Shown one piece after another: positions 9,629 to 19,900 of a DNA stretch of 64,000 bases. Location: NCBI GenBank assembly GCA_026874595.1, contig JAPPUL010000089.1:709001-773000 (forward strand). The letters are read 5' to 3'. Within the stretch, counting starts at the first letter, position 1, and every line of letters begins with the position of its first letter. This DNA comes from Sipunculus nudus (lineage: Eukaryota; Annelida; Sipuncula; Golfingiida; Sipunculidae). A model generated the notes under the pieces. That model searched no databases and had not been told where the DNA came from. It was given only the letters and a program-made list of their open reading frames with translations. The position numbers were made by a program, and so were the translations under genes.

Positions 9629-10493
9629 TTTCATCTAATGAAGAGTCATGGGATAGTGGAGTATATAATTTGTCTAAAGAGCGTTCTGTGAATATACTGA
9701 TTCTGATATAAGGCTAAGGTATCTTAATTTTCCTGGAGAAACAAAGGATGAGCTGAAATCATATCCCTGCTTGTTTGTAGTAGAAAATGAAGCAGTAGAT
9801 ACGAGAATTGGTTATATCACTGACATAGAAAATAGTGATAGCGAGATTGAAATCAAATTTAAGTTAAGCTCAAATTATAAACCTCTTCCTGCAGGTTCAT
9901 TTGAAAAACTTAGAATGAGTTTCGATATGGATAAGCTTGAAATCTATCGAACTCATTGGGCAATTAAAGATGTAGCTTTATTTAAAGCATTAGAAAACAA
10001 AGGCCTTTTAAATTCACATACGTTGTCGACAGAAGAAACGGTTGAAGCTGTATCTAGTGAAAAAGATATTTTTATTGTTCATGGACATAATTCTATATTT
10101 AAGAATGAAGTATCAGAATTTATTAAAGAATTAGGGTTAAAACCAATTGTACTAGATGAAGAGGCTAATTCAGGTAGTATTACTATTATCGAAAAAATTG
10201 AACATTATTCATCTGCAAAGTTTGGAATAGTATTATATTCTGAGTGTGATATTGGTTATAAAAGGACAAAAAATACTTTACCGCAATTACAATTTAGAGC
10301 GAGGCAAAATGTTGTTTTTGAGCATGGGTACTTGATAGGTAAATTGGGCCGCGAAAGAGTGTTGTCTATAGTACAAGGCGAAGTTGAAATGCCAAGCGAT
10401 ATAAGTGGAATTGTTTATATTGAATACCCTAAAAATGGAAAGTGGAAAGAAGATATTAAAAAAGCACTTAGAAAGCAGGGAATCAACTTTTAA
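9613..10493 (+). pseudogene. TIR-like (PF10137/CAP12-type) effector, frameshifted
   Basis: The C-terminal half (from about 10,060) is a TIR-like nucleotide-binding domain: DIFIVHGHN, ELGLKPIVLDEEANSG, RARQNVVFEHGYLIGKLGRERV and SGIVYIEY are hallmarks of the family of stand-alone or CBASS-associated NAD-cleaving effectors. AGGAGG at 9,602-9,607 sits 5 bases before a TTG at 9,613, and that frame is open for about 32 codons. The downstream frame picks up near 9,690 after what looks like loss of one base. The effector domain has a complete frame from ATG 9,771. No cyclase or other CBASS partner is nearby. The break could be decay or sequencing error. Confidence 0.75.
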
Positions 10494-10553
10494 AGTTTTG
10501 AATTTTTGTCTCTTAAAAATAAAGAATTAAAAAAATGTAGTACTTTGTAGTGT

Positions 10554-10660
10554 ACCTGCTTAGTAAAAGTTAATTATATCAGATAGGTAAGATACCCTTC
10601 AGCACCTCCACCATTTTGAAAAAGACACTCCGTCTCTCTAGAGTAATCTACTAAGCAGGT
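10554..10660. repeat. 12-bp inverted repeat centred on the 10,605 att core
   Basis: ACCTGCTTAGTA (10,554-10,565) and its exact reverse complement TACTAAGCAGGT (10,649-10,660) flank the att core. The midpoint is at 10,607, inside the core (10,605-10,613). These may be integrase or excisionase binding arms. Confidence 0.55.
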
Positions 10661-10675
10661 GGGTTTTCTTTTTGG
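10605..10675. repeat. Second att core and decayed left-end hairpin
   Basis: CCTCCACCA followed by TTTTGAAAAAGACA and CCGTCTCTC matches the sequence right after the 27,750 att copy. There it forms a perfect 16-bp stem hairpin; here only the left arm and a distal TTTTCTTTTT remain. It marks the left end of the segment-2 element. Confidence 0.75.
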
Positions 10676-10679
10676 CCTT

Positions 10680-10867
10680 ACACACAACACAATGGGTTAG
10701 CCGAAAATGCCATAACACAAGAAGATGAGTAGGGAGTGGACCACAGAGAACTAATAACCTTCGCCAACCCCGGCTTCGATCTGCCACCTATTGAACGGCT
10801 TTACGAATGCAACCTCGATTGAGATAACATGTATCAGGTTTTAGTGCTGGCCAAATGCAAGATGCTT
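10680..10867 (+). pseudogene. Remnant of a gamma-glutamylcyclotransferase-like gene
   Basis: Translation from about 10,703 matches the intact gene at 32,636-33,130, including [16 protein letters not shown] and an earlier ENA pattern. An in-frame TAG at 10,730 falls where the intact protein has Trp, and a further TGA follows. The 5' half of the gene is missing. It is a relic showing that segments 2 and 3 once had the same left-end gene. Confidence 0.8.
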
Positions 10868-10928
10868 TTTTCACTTGCTGAACATACCACCAATCTTGCC
10901 CATATCCTCTGAGAGAGTTTACACCTTC

Positions 10929-10958
10929 CTTATAGGTACTTAACTTATAGGTACTTAA
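10929..10958. repeat. 15-bp perfect tandem repeat
   Basis: CTTATAGGTACTTAA occurs twice head to tail (10,929-10,943 and 10,944-10,958), about 90 bases before the HTH remnant and 195 bases before the helicase operon. It could be an operator or a slippage duplication. Confidence 0.6.
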
Positions 10959-11047
10959 ATAGTAAGCAATTCGGCAAACTAGGTTAAATCCAGAAAGAAG
11001 GCTTGATTTTTAAATTTTATCTATATACCTTTAGCCTATTTAACTTA

Positions 11048-11152
11048 ATGAAAAACAGATACTTGTCCGCAGATGAAGCTTGAGACTATCTTGAACTCAA
11101 ACGAGATACTGTCTATAAAGCAAGCAGTTTTCAAAGGTGGAAGAATAAGAGA
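11048..11152 (+). pseudogene. Remnant of an excisionase-family HTH gene
   Basis: ATG 11,048 opens a frame that resembles the intact HTH protein at 33,293 (RYLSADEA, then DYLELKRDTVYK), broken by TGA at 11,081. After about 24 aligned codons the similarity stops, and the same frame runs directly into the helicase ATG at 11,153. So the 3' half of the HTH gene and the spacer have been deleted. Confidence 0.75.
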
Positions 11153-14100
11153 ATGGAACAGTCTACAAAAATACTTGACAACAAAGCTTATGGAAGTGTT
11201 ATTTCCGAACTCAAAGATAATATCACAACAGGGTGCAGGCTTTCCGTGATTTCCTCTCTATTTTCTCTTTATGCATATAACGAGTTAAAAAAGGAGCTTT
11301 CAAAGGTTTCTAGATTCAGATTTCTTGTTTCAAGTCATGACGATGGAGAGAGTTTCCTTAAAAGTCTTTCTGGCAATCATTTAGACCGTCATTTACGGAA
11401 TCGACTTGACATTACTCGAGTTGGACGAGAGTGTTCAGAGTGGTTGAAACAGAAATGTGAAGTCCGCAAGTTACCAAAATCGATACCGGTATCTCATAAT
11501 CTTATCAATATATCTAATGCTGCTAGGAATGAACACCTTGTTATATTTGGCAGCTCATCATTTACCACTGCGGGACTGGGCATAGTGCCATCTGAATCTC
11601 ATCATATGAATACTTGTTTACGTAATTCTGATGAAGCTCATTCTCTCATGAAATGGTTTGATGAGCTTTGGATTTCAAGCAAAAACAGTAGTGATTTTGT
11701 AGCGATTCTGCAAGGAGCTCTTTCAAATATTTACTCTGACAAAACGCCTAAGCAAATCTATTCTCTTACTCTGTTTAATATCTTTAGGGATGATAATCTG
11801 GATGAAGACAAAATAATCGACGCTAAGACGGGAATTAAAAGCACAAAAACCTGGCAGAAGCTTTACAAATTTCAAAAAGATGGAGTGCTCGGAGCTATCG
11901 ATAAAATTGAACGCTACAACGGATGCATTATTGCAGACAGTGTGGGACTAGGTAAAACCTTCGAGGCGCTGGCGGTCATTAAATACTATGAACTTCGCAA
12001 CGACAGAGTTCTTGTTTTGTGTCCCAAAAAGCTAAGGGAAAATTGGACCTTATATACCGTGAATGACAAACGAAACATTCTCGCCTCGGACAGATTTAAC
12101 TTTGATGTTCTCAACCACACTGATTTGACCCGAGTACGGGGCATGTCCGGGGAAATTAATCTGGAAACCTTGAATTGGGCTAACTACGACCTGATAGTCA
12201 TTGACGAGTCACACAACTTCAGAAACAATCCGGCCCGTAAAGATGATTCTCTGACCCGCTATTCCAAATTGATGGATGCTATCATCAAAGCAGGTGTGAA
12301 AACCAAAGTGCTTATGCTTTCTGCCACGCCTGTAAACAGTCGAATGAACGATCTGAAAAACCAAGTGGCCTTTATCGTAGAAGCAAAAGACGATGCTTTA
12401 AGGCCCAACGGCATTACCAGCATAGAACAGACGCTAAAAATGGCTCAGGGTCGTTTCAACGCATGGCTTAAGCGAAGTGATAGTGAAAGAACTACCAAGT
12501 CCTTACAGGAGACTTTGAATTTTGACTACTTCAAATTGCTTGATCTTCTAACCATTGCCCGTTCCAGAAAGCATATTGAAAAATACTATGATATGTCAGA
12601 AATCGGAAAATTCCCTGAAAGGCTCAAACCCATTAATATCAAGACGGACATTGATACGGAAGAACACTTCCCGGGACTTGAAAACATTAACAGGGACATT
12701 CGGCGACTTAATCTGAGTTCCTATGCCCCACTGAAATATGTCATGCCGCAAAAAGCTGAAGAATACAGCCGCAAATATGACCGAAAGGTTGCTGGTGCTT
12801 CCGTGTTTAAGCAGCTTGACCGTGAACAGAGCTTGATTCACCTGATGCGAGTCAACCTGCTAAAGAGAATCGAAAGCTCTATCAACTCCTTTACAATGAC
12901 ACTAAAAAAACTCTTTGGTGAAGTAAATGGTCTGATCCAGAAAATTGCAGACCATGATAACAACGAAGCTATCGAAGAGTTTGATATCGAGGAAATTGAA
13001 ATTGAGGATGATGCCTTTTCACCTTTTGTTGTCGGCAAAAAAGTTAAAGTCCTGATTCAAGACATAGACACTATGCGCTGGAAGCAAGAGCTTGAGGAGG
13101 ATCGGGAAATTCTGAAAAAACTTATCTCATCCTCACAGGCAGTTAAGGCTCCGCAAGATGAAAAACTCAAGCGACTGAAGGAGCTTATTTTCAACAAAGT
13201 TACTAATCCCCTCAACCCTGATAATAAGAAGCTTATCGTCTTCACAGCTTTTGCTGACACGGCTAAATATCTCTACGACAACATCGCTGGATGGGCAAAA
13301 AGGGAGTTGGGGGTTTATGCCGCCTTGGTTACCGGCTCCGGTAAAAATAAAACCGAGATGCCGGACATACGCAAAGATCTGGCCTCTATCCTTACGTCCT
13401 TCTCGCCGATATCAAAAGAACGTGATAAAATAAACTCCACACTCACCGAAGAGATTGACCTACTGATTGCCACAGACTGTATTTCAGAGGGTCAAAACCT
13501 GCAGGACTGCGATTACCTGATCAACTATGACATCCACTGGAACCCGGTTCGGATCATACAACGTTTTGGGCGTATTGATCGGTTAGGCTCGAAAAATGAC
13601 AAAATCCAATTGGTAAATTTCTGGCCCAACATGGAGCTAGACGAATACATCAATCTTGAAGCCCGTGTTTACGGACGTATGGTATTGCTAGATATTTCGG
13701 CCACCGGTGAAGAGAACGTCATTGAGTTTACCAATTCCGGAAAAATGAATGATCTTGAATACCGGCGTAAGCAGCTTGAAAAGCTTCAAAACGAAGTAGT
13801 AGATATTGAAGACATTGAAGGTAGTATATCGATCACTGACCTCACGTTTAACGAATATCGTATAGATCTAAAGGATTTAAAAGAGGCTGAGTCCTTGCTT
13901 GAGGGGCTACCTTCAAGCGTTTATGCGGTAGCTACTATCGATGAACATTTAAAAGGCGACTTTTCACCTGGAGTGATATTCTGCCTTAAGAATGAAGGTG
14001 TTCAAACTGTTTCGGACTACACCTATGCCTTATCACCTTACTATCTGGTCTATGTGAATAATGATGGAGAGGTCCTTTTTGAGTTCACTCAAGCTAAAAA

Positions 14101-14386
14101 GATTCTGGATCTGCTGAAAAAGATGAGCATCCATAGAAAATCCGTTGACAGTGAAGCGATAAATCGTCTTTCCAGCCTGACCCAAAACGGTTTAGATATG
14201 TCTCATTACTGCAGGCTACTATCTAAAGCAGTGCAGGCTCTGAACGGTAAGGCAGAAGAACGTGGAGTGAAAAGCCTATTTTCTCCTGGAGGAACCCTAA
14301 TCAATAAAAACAGTTTTAAGGGGATGGATGACTTTGAAGTGCTCAGCTATCTGATTCTTTTGGGGGAGGCTGTAGAACATGAATAA
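11153..14386 (+). CDS. PLD-like/SNF2-type helicase of a type III RM-associated defence operon
   Basis: A 1,077-residue protein. Residues about 1-190 resemble a phospholipase D-like/DUF3427-type N-terminal domain (RFLVSSHDDGESF and a later NEHLVIFGSSSFT, with no clear HKD motif). Residues about 230-830 are an SF2/SNF2 helicase: Walker A ADSVGLGKT (about 259), DESHNF (about 350), SATPVNS (about 389) and motif VI QRFGRIDRLGS (about 803). It is the first gene of the segment-2 operon and overlaps the DUF4391 gene by 8 bases. The GC content is above that of the host flank. The start follows a deletion scar, so its upstream control region may be altered. Confidence 0.85.
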   Translation: MEQSTKILDNKAYGSVISELKDNITTGCRLSVISSLFSLYAYNELKKELSKVSRFRFLVSSHDDGESFLKSLSGNHLDRHLRNRLDITRVGRECSEWLKQKCEVRKLPKSIPVSHNLINISNAARNEHLVIFGSSSFTTAGLGIVPSESHHMNTCLRNSDEAHSLMKWFDELWISSKNSSDFVAILQGALSNIYSDKTPKQIYSLTLFNIFRDDNLDEDKIIDAKTGIKSTKTWQKLYKFQKDGVLGAIDKIERYNGCIIADSVGLGKTFEALAVIKYYELRNDRVLVLCPKKLRENWTLYTVNDKRNILASDRFNFDVLNHTDLTRVRGMSGEINLETLNWANYDLIVIDESHNFRNNPARKDDSLTRYSKLMDAIIKAGVKTKVLMLSATPVNSRMNDLKNQVAFIVEAKDDALRPNGITSIEQTLKMAQGRFNAWLKRSDSERTTKSLQETLNFDYFKLLDLLTIARSRKHIEKYYDMSEIGKFPERLKPINIKTDIDTEEHFPGLENINRDIRRLNLSSYAPLKYVMPQKAEEYSRKYDRKVAGASVFKQLDREQSLIHLMRVNLLKRIESSINSFTMTLKKLFGEVNGLIQKIADHDNNEAIEEFDIEEIEIEDDAFSPFVVGKKVKVLIQDIDTMRWKQELEEDREILKKLISSSQAVKAPQDEKLKRLKELIFNKVTNPLNPDNKKLIVFTAFADTAKYLYDNIAGWAKRELGVYAALVTGSGKNKTEMPDIRKDLASILTSFSPISKERDKINSTLTEEIDLLIATDCISEGQNLQDCDYLINYDIHWNPVRIIQRFGRIDRLGSKNDKIQLVNFWPNMELDEYINLEARVYGRMVLLDISATGEENVIEFTNSGKMNDLEYRRKQLEKLQNEVVDIEDIEGSISITDLTFNEYRIDLKDLKEAESLLEGLPSSVYAVATIDEHLKGDFSPGVIFCLKNEGVQTVSDYTYALSPYYLVYVNNDGEVLFEFTQAKKILDLLKKMSIHRKSVDSEAINRLSSLTQNGLDMSHYCRLLSKAVQALNGKAEERGVKSLFSPGGTLINKNSFKGMDDFEVLSYLILLGEAVEHE

Positions 14387-15131
14387 AGGTATTAAATACG
14401 TCTGGAATACGATTGCCTTTCCTGAGGAGGCCTTTTTAGGCAAGCGGGTTGCAAAAAAACAGTTTCTAGAAAATGGTGAACTTGTTGCTAGTAACAAAAA
14501 GCTGTTTTGGGAAAACGTAAAAAACGTTTATTGGGAATACACGCTAAAACCCTCAACCTGTCCAATTATGCCATATAGAGACAATAAACGTGAGTACCTT
14601 GAAGTGGAGGTTCTACAGGTCGCAATGAATTCCCCAAAAGGCCACAAACAAATCGCAGAAATCATTCACCGAGTAATTCCTTATCCCTTGATGCTGGGCT
14701 TCTATACCGAAAGCGGAGATATAGCCCTGAGCATCGCCCCAAAGCGTTTTAGTCAAGCTGAACATGGTGCTTTTGTTGCCGAACGATTTTGGATTACCGG
14801 TTGGATGGACTGCGAGGCATTAAAGGAGAACGAAGCTGCCTTTCTGGCATCACTTGCATGGGACAACATGCCGCTTCATGACTACGACGCTTTATACAAT
14901 GCCTGGATTGATCGTTTTATCGGATATGGGTGCTCCGTATTGTCGGGAACATTTACTATCGGCAATACTGGAGAGCGGCTTGAATACTTAACACGGTGTC
15001 GGGAAATTGAATTAAGAATATCAGAGCTACGTGGTCAGCTTAAAAAAGCAGCTTTTAACAAGCAGATAGAGCTGAATACAAAAATCAAGAAATTTGAACA
15101 AGAGCTTATGCACCTGTCTGTGAGGCTTTAA
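14379..15131 (+). CDS. DUF4391 protein
   Basis: A 250-residue protein with the DUF4391 pattern: an N-terminal AFLGKRVAKKQF, then NVYWEYTLKP, a central EVEVLQVAM and IIHRVIPYPLMLGFY, and a C-terminal coiled segment (about 205-245). The biochemical role of DUF4391 is unknown to me; it is usually found between such helicases and type III-like methyltransferases. The ATG overlaps the helicase stop region by 8 bases, indicating translational coupling. Confidence 0.8.
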   Translation: MNKGIKYVWNTIAFPEEAFLGKRVAKKQFLENGELVASNKKLFWENVKNVYWEYTLKPSTCPIMPYRDNKREYLEVEVLQVAMNSPKGHKQIAEIIHRVIPYPLMLGFYTESGDIALSIAPKRFSQAEHGAFVAERFWITGWMDCEALKENEAAFLASLAWDNMPLHDYDALYNAWIDRFIGYGCSVLSGTFTIGNTGERLEYLTRCREIELRISELRGQLKKAAFNKQIELNTKIKKFEQELMHLSVRL

Positions 15132-15147
15132 TAAGAGAGGTTTAACC

Positions 15148-16974
15148 ATGGAAAAAATGGACATGAGAACAAAGGATATTGTATCTGAAAACGTGGGCAA
15201 GCTTAAGGAGCTGTTTCCGGAAGTTTTTACCGAAGGGAAGGTAGACTTTGAGGCTTTGAAGGAAGTACTTGGTGAGTTTGTGGATGATCAAGATGAACGC
15301 TACAACTTTACATGGAACGGCAAAAGCAAAGCTCGAATGCTTGCCCAGGAGCCGAGTACGGGAACTCTTCGTCCTTGTAAGAATGAGTCGGTGGATTTTG
15401 ATAGCACACAAAATATTTTTATTGAGGGCGACAATCTTGAAGTTCTTAAACTTTTGCAAAAGAGCTATCACAAAAAGGTTAAGATGATATACATAGACCC
15501 ACCATATAATACAGGCAACGACTTTGTGTACAAAGACGACTTTAAGGATAACATTAAAAACTATAAGGAAATAACGGGTCAAGTGGATAGTAATGGGCGA
15601 AACCTTAGGAGCAATCTGGAGACAAGTGGCCGCTATCATACGGATTGGCTGAATATGATGTATCCCCGTTTGAAGTTAGCGAGAAATCTATTGAAAGATG
15701 ATGGAGTAATATTTGTAAGTATTGACGACAATGAAGTGCATAATCTTAGACTAATAATGAACGAGCTATTTGGTGAGGAGAACTTCATTTCAGAATTTGT
15801 GTGGAGAAAGACAGATAATCAAGCTAATATTGGAAGTATGGCAAGGGTTAAAGAATATATTTTAGTTTATTCAAAAAACTATGGCTTAGTAAAATTATAT
15901 AAGATGCGACTTTCTGAAAAAGCAAAAAAGGAATATCGCTATTCAGATGAAAAAGGTGCTTTTAGAAGAGCAATATTATTAGACAAAACGAGAGGCAGAC
16001 ACTATTTTGCAGTAAAAACGCCATCAAGAAATGTATTAAATGGGCCATGGATGAAAAAAGAAGATGAATTAAGGCAAATGGATGAAGAAGGTAAAATTTA
16101 TTGGACTTCAGGAGGGCAAGAACAGCCCTATGGAAAAATATACCTAGATAAAAATGAAGGACAAATCCCTAATGATTTTTTAGGAATTGAATTTGGGACA
16201 AATCAGAGAGGCAGCCTTGAAGTTGAAAGGTTATTTGATAAAAGATATTTTGATTTTCCAAAACCCACAAGCTTACTTAATCACTTAATTACAATTAGTA
16301 CAACTTATAACGATATCATCCTGGACTTCTTTGCAGGGTCGTGTACAACTGCTCATGCGGTAATGGATTTAAATAAAGAAGATGGTGGTAATAGAAAATA
16401 TATAATGGTACAGTTACCCGAGCCGTGCGACGAAAAGAGCGAGGCTTATAAGGCGGGTTATAAGACAATAGCAGATATTGGCAAAGAACGAATAAGACGA
16501 GTTATAAATAAAATTAAAGATGCGAACGTTAGTAGTTTACTCAAAGAAAAGCAAGACCTAGGTTTTAAGGTATTCAAACTAGACTCCAGCAATATAAAGC
16601 CGTGGGAAGTCGACTTTGATTTGGATAACAATCAACTTGAAGCCTTTGTAGAAAATATCAAACCAGACCGTTGTGAAGAAGATATACTCTACGAAGTTCT
16701 TATAAAATACGGTCTTGACCTTACTCTACCTATTACCGAACACGCCATTGCCGGGCAAAAGGTATTTGATATAGGTATGGGAGCACTCATTATCTGCCTA
16801 TCGGATGGCATTTCCCTTGAGACAGTAGAAGGTATTGCCAAATTAAAGGATAAGTTAAGTCCAGAAGTTATGCGTGTGGTATTCAAGGACTCTGGATTTA
16901 AGGATGACGTTGTCAAAACGAATGCAGTTCAGATTCTAAAAACAGCTGGCATTGTCGATGTAAGGAGCTTGTAA
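15148..16974 (+). CDS. mod: Type III restriction-modification methyltransferase (Mod)
   Basis: A 608-residue beta-class DNA amino-methyltransferase. Motif IV is DPPYNTGNDF (about 116), before motif I, DFFAGSCTTAHAV (about 391), the order expected for Mod. The final Gly of the usual FAGSGTT is Cys. The target-recognition region between the motifs (about 15,780-16,420) is visibly more AT-rich than both ends of the gene, suggesting exchange of the specificity domain. An AGAGAGG ribosome-binding site precedes ATG 15,148. Res starts one base after the stop. Confidence 0.93.
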   Translation: MEKMDMRTKDIVSENVGKLKELFPEVFTEGKVDFEALKEVLGEFVDDQDERYNFTWNGKSKARMLAQEPSTGTLRPCKNESVDFDSTQNIFIEGDNLEVLKLLQKSYHKKVKMIYIDPPYNTGNDFVYKDDFKDNIKNYKEITGQVDSNGRNLRSNLETSGRYHTDWLNMMYPRLKLARNLLKDDGVIFVSIDDNEVHNLRLIMNELFGEENFISEFVWRKTDNQANIGSMARVKEYILVYSKNYGLVKLYKMRLSEKAKKEYRYSDEKGAFRRAILLDKTRGRHYFAVKTPSRNVLNGPWMKKEDELRQMDEEGKIYWTSGGQEQPYGKIYLDKNEGQIPNDFLGIEFGTNQRGSLEVERLFDKRYFDFPKPTSLLNHLITISTTYNDIILDFFAGSCTTAHAVMDLNKEDGGNRKYIMVQLPEPCDEKSEAYKAGYKTIADIGKERIRRVINKIKDANVSSLLKEKQDLGFKVFKLDSSNIKPWEVDFDLDNNQLEAFVENIKPDRCEEDILYEVLIKYGLDLTLPITEHAIAGQKVFDIGMGALIICLSDGISLETVEGIAKLKDKLSPEVMRVVFKDSGFKDDVVKTNAVQILKTAGIVDVRSL

Positions 16975-16975
16975 G

Positions 16976-19900
16976 ATGCAGATACAATTCGATCCTAATC
17001 TAGACTACCAGAAACAGGCTATAGAATCGATTGTTGGAGTGTTTAAAGGGCAGGAAATATGCCAGACTAATTTCACCGTGGCGTCACTACAATACACCCC
17101 CCAGCAGGTCATTTCCGGTATGGAAAATAATTTAGGGATAGGAAACCGCCTTAAACTGCTGGATGAGGATATCCATAAAAACATCCGTAACATTCAATTG
17201 AGGAACGGATTAGCACTTTCCGAGAGTTTTAGTTCGAAGGACGGTATTCATTTGAGCGTAGAGATGGAAACTGGTACGGGAAAGACTTATGTTTATCTAC
17301 GTTCTATTTTTGAAATGAATCGATTATATGGGTTTACTAAGTTCATCGTTGTTGTACCGTCCATAGCGATAAAGGAAGGAGTTAACAAATCTCTTAAAAT
17401 GACCGTCAGGCATTTCAAAGGACTTTATGACAATATTAGTTTTGATTATTTTGTTTACGATTCTAGTAGGCTTTCTAATGTAAGGAATTTTGCTACTAGT
17501 CCGGACATTCAGATTATGGTGATCAATATTGATGCTTTTCGAAAAAGCTTTACCGACCCGGAAAAAGAGAACAGGGCAAACATTATCCATCGTTTCCACG
17601 ACCGAATGAGCGGGGTAAGGCCGATAGAATATATACAACAAACAAATCCGATTGTTATCGTGGATGAGCCTCAGAGCGTGGACACCACCAGAAAAAGTAA
17701 AGAGGCGATTGACTCACTAAATCCCCTTTGCACGCTGCGTTATTCGGCTACTCATATAGATAAACATCATATGGTATATAAACTAGATTCGATTGACGCT
17801 TATAATAAGAAACTAGTTAAACAGATTGAAGTGGCCGGAGTTGAAGTCAAAGATGGTCATAATAAAGCCTATATAAAACTTTTGAGTGTAAATAATAAGA
17901 AGAGTCCAATTACTGCAAAAGTTGAGATTGATTGTATTATGAAGAGTGGTAGTATTAAACGCAAAGCCGTAGTGGTTTCAAGTGGGTCTGACCTGGTGGA
18001 TACAAAATACAGCGGGGGTCGTGATATCTACGATGGATACATTATTGAAGATATTAGCTGCGAAAAAGACAAAGAATACATAAGCTTCACGAGTAAGCCA
18101 GACATTCTGAAACTGGGTCAGGCCATCGGCGAAGTTGACTTGGATGAATACAAACGCCTGCAGATCAAAAAGACGATTGAGGAGCATCTTGATAAAGAGA
18201 TATGTCTACGCCCTCAGGGCATCAAAGTGCTCAGTCTATTTTTCCTTGATAAGGTAGGCAATTACCGCTGGTACGATGAGAAGGGCAATCCACAAAAGGG
18301 TAAATTTGCCCTAATGTTTGAAGAGGAGTACTCTCGGGCCATCCGCAAGCCCAAATACAGCACTCTATTTGAAGGGGCGGATTTGGATACCATGGCCGAT
18401 GGGGTACATAATGGGTATTTTGCCATTGATAAAAAAAAAGATGCAACAGGCAACGAAATGCTTAAGGACACGTACGGTAATACCGCAGCGGACGAAAGTG
18501 CCTATAATTTGATAATGCAGGAAAAGGAGAAACTACTTAGCTTTGATTCGAAGCTTAAGTTCATCTTCTCGCACTCAGCCTTAAAAGAGGGTTGGGATAA
18601 TCCCAACGTCTTTCAAATATGCACCCTTAACGAAACTAATTCGGTTATCAAAAAACGGCAAGAAATTGGGCGTGGGCTGCGTATATGTGTAAATCAAGCT
18701 GGCGAGAGAGTTCATGGTTTTGATGTTAATACTTTAACTGTTATGGCTAATGAGTCTTATGAAAAGTTTGTTAAACAGTTGCAGCAAGAGATTGAGGATG
18801 AAGAAGGCATCAAGTTTGGTGTGGTTGAAGAGCATCTTTTTGCTAATATTTTTGTTCTAAAAGACGAGTCTAATGAATACCTTGGTGTGGATGCGTCTAA
18901 GAAGCTTTGGGCTCACCTTAAAACGGCTAGATATATTGATACTAATGGAAAAGTTCAGGACACCTTAAAGGTTGCTTTAAAAAGGGATAAGCTTTATTTG
19001 CCGGAGGAATTCAAGGCTCATGAAGTTAAAATTACTGCGTTACTGAAGAAAGTTTGTGGTAATCTCAATATTAAAAACCGTGATGACAAGAAAAAAGTGT
19101 CGCTGAATAAAGCTGTGTTTTTAAGTCCGGAGTTCAAAGAGCTTTGGGATCGGATTAAGTATAAGACGACCTTTAGAGTGGATTTTGATGTAGAAGCCCT
19201 AGTCTCAAAATGCGCTGAAGAGATAAAAGCGAATCTGCAGGTAGGCAAAGCCCGGTTTATTTACCGCAAAGCAAAGGCCGCTATTGACCGAGGTGGCGTT
19301 CACACAGAGCAAGTTCAGGAGAGCGTCAGCGTCTATGATGCCCGATCTTTTGGGCTCCCAGATCTGATCACCTATCTCCAGGATGAGACGAAGTTGACCC
19401 GTCGAACAATCGTTAAGATTATCAACGACAGCGGTCGTCTAGAATCGTTTAAAGATAATCCTCAAAAGTTCATAGAGGAGGTAACATCGATTATTAAGCG
19501 TCAGATGCGTCTTTTTGTGGTGGACGGAATTAAGTATCACAAGATTGGTGATAAGCATTTTTATGCACAGGAGCTTTTCAACGACAACGAGCTGTTTGGC
19601 TATCTGGAGAAAAATATGATTAAAAGCAAGAAATCGCTCTTTGATCATGTGGTGTATGATTCGGATATAGAGCTAAATTTTGCTAGAGACTGTGAAATAA
19701 GCGACAATATTAAACTGTATGCCAAGCTCCCGGGCTGGTTCAAAATTGACACACCTCTTGGGAGCTACAACCCGGACTGGGCAGTATTGCTTGAGGTGGA
19801 TGGGAAAGAGAAGCTGTTCTTTGTTGTTGAGACTAAAAGTACGTTATTCACAGATGCACTCCGTCCGACTGAACAAGGGAAGATCGTGTGCGGCAAGGAA

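Noticed and set aside
9613-10493. CBASS operon
   Set aside because: The effector is CAP12-like, but no CD-NTase or accessory gene is nearby.
11153-16974. DISARM system
   Set aside because: A SNF2-type helicase, PLD-like region and methyltransferase are present, but there is no DUF1998 (DrmB) protein and the methyltransferase is a type III Mod with its Res.
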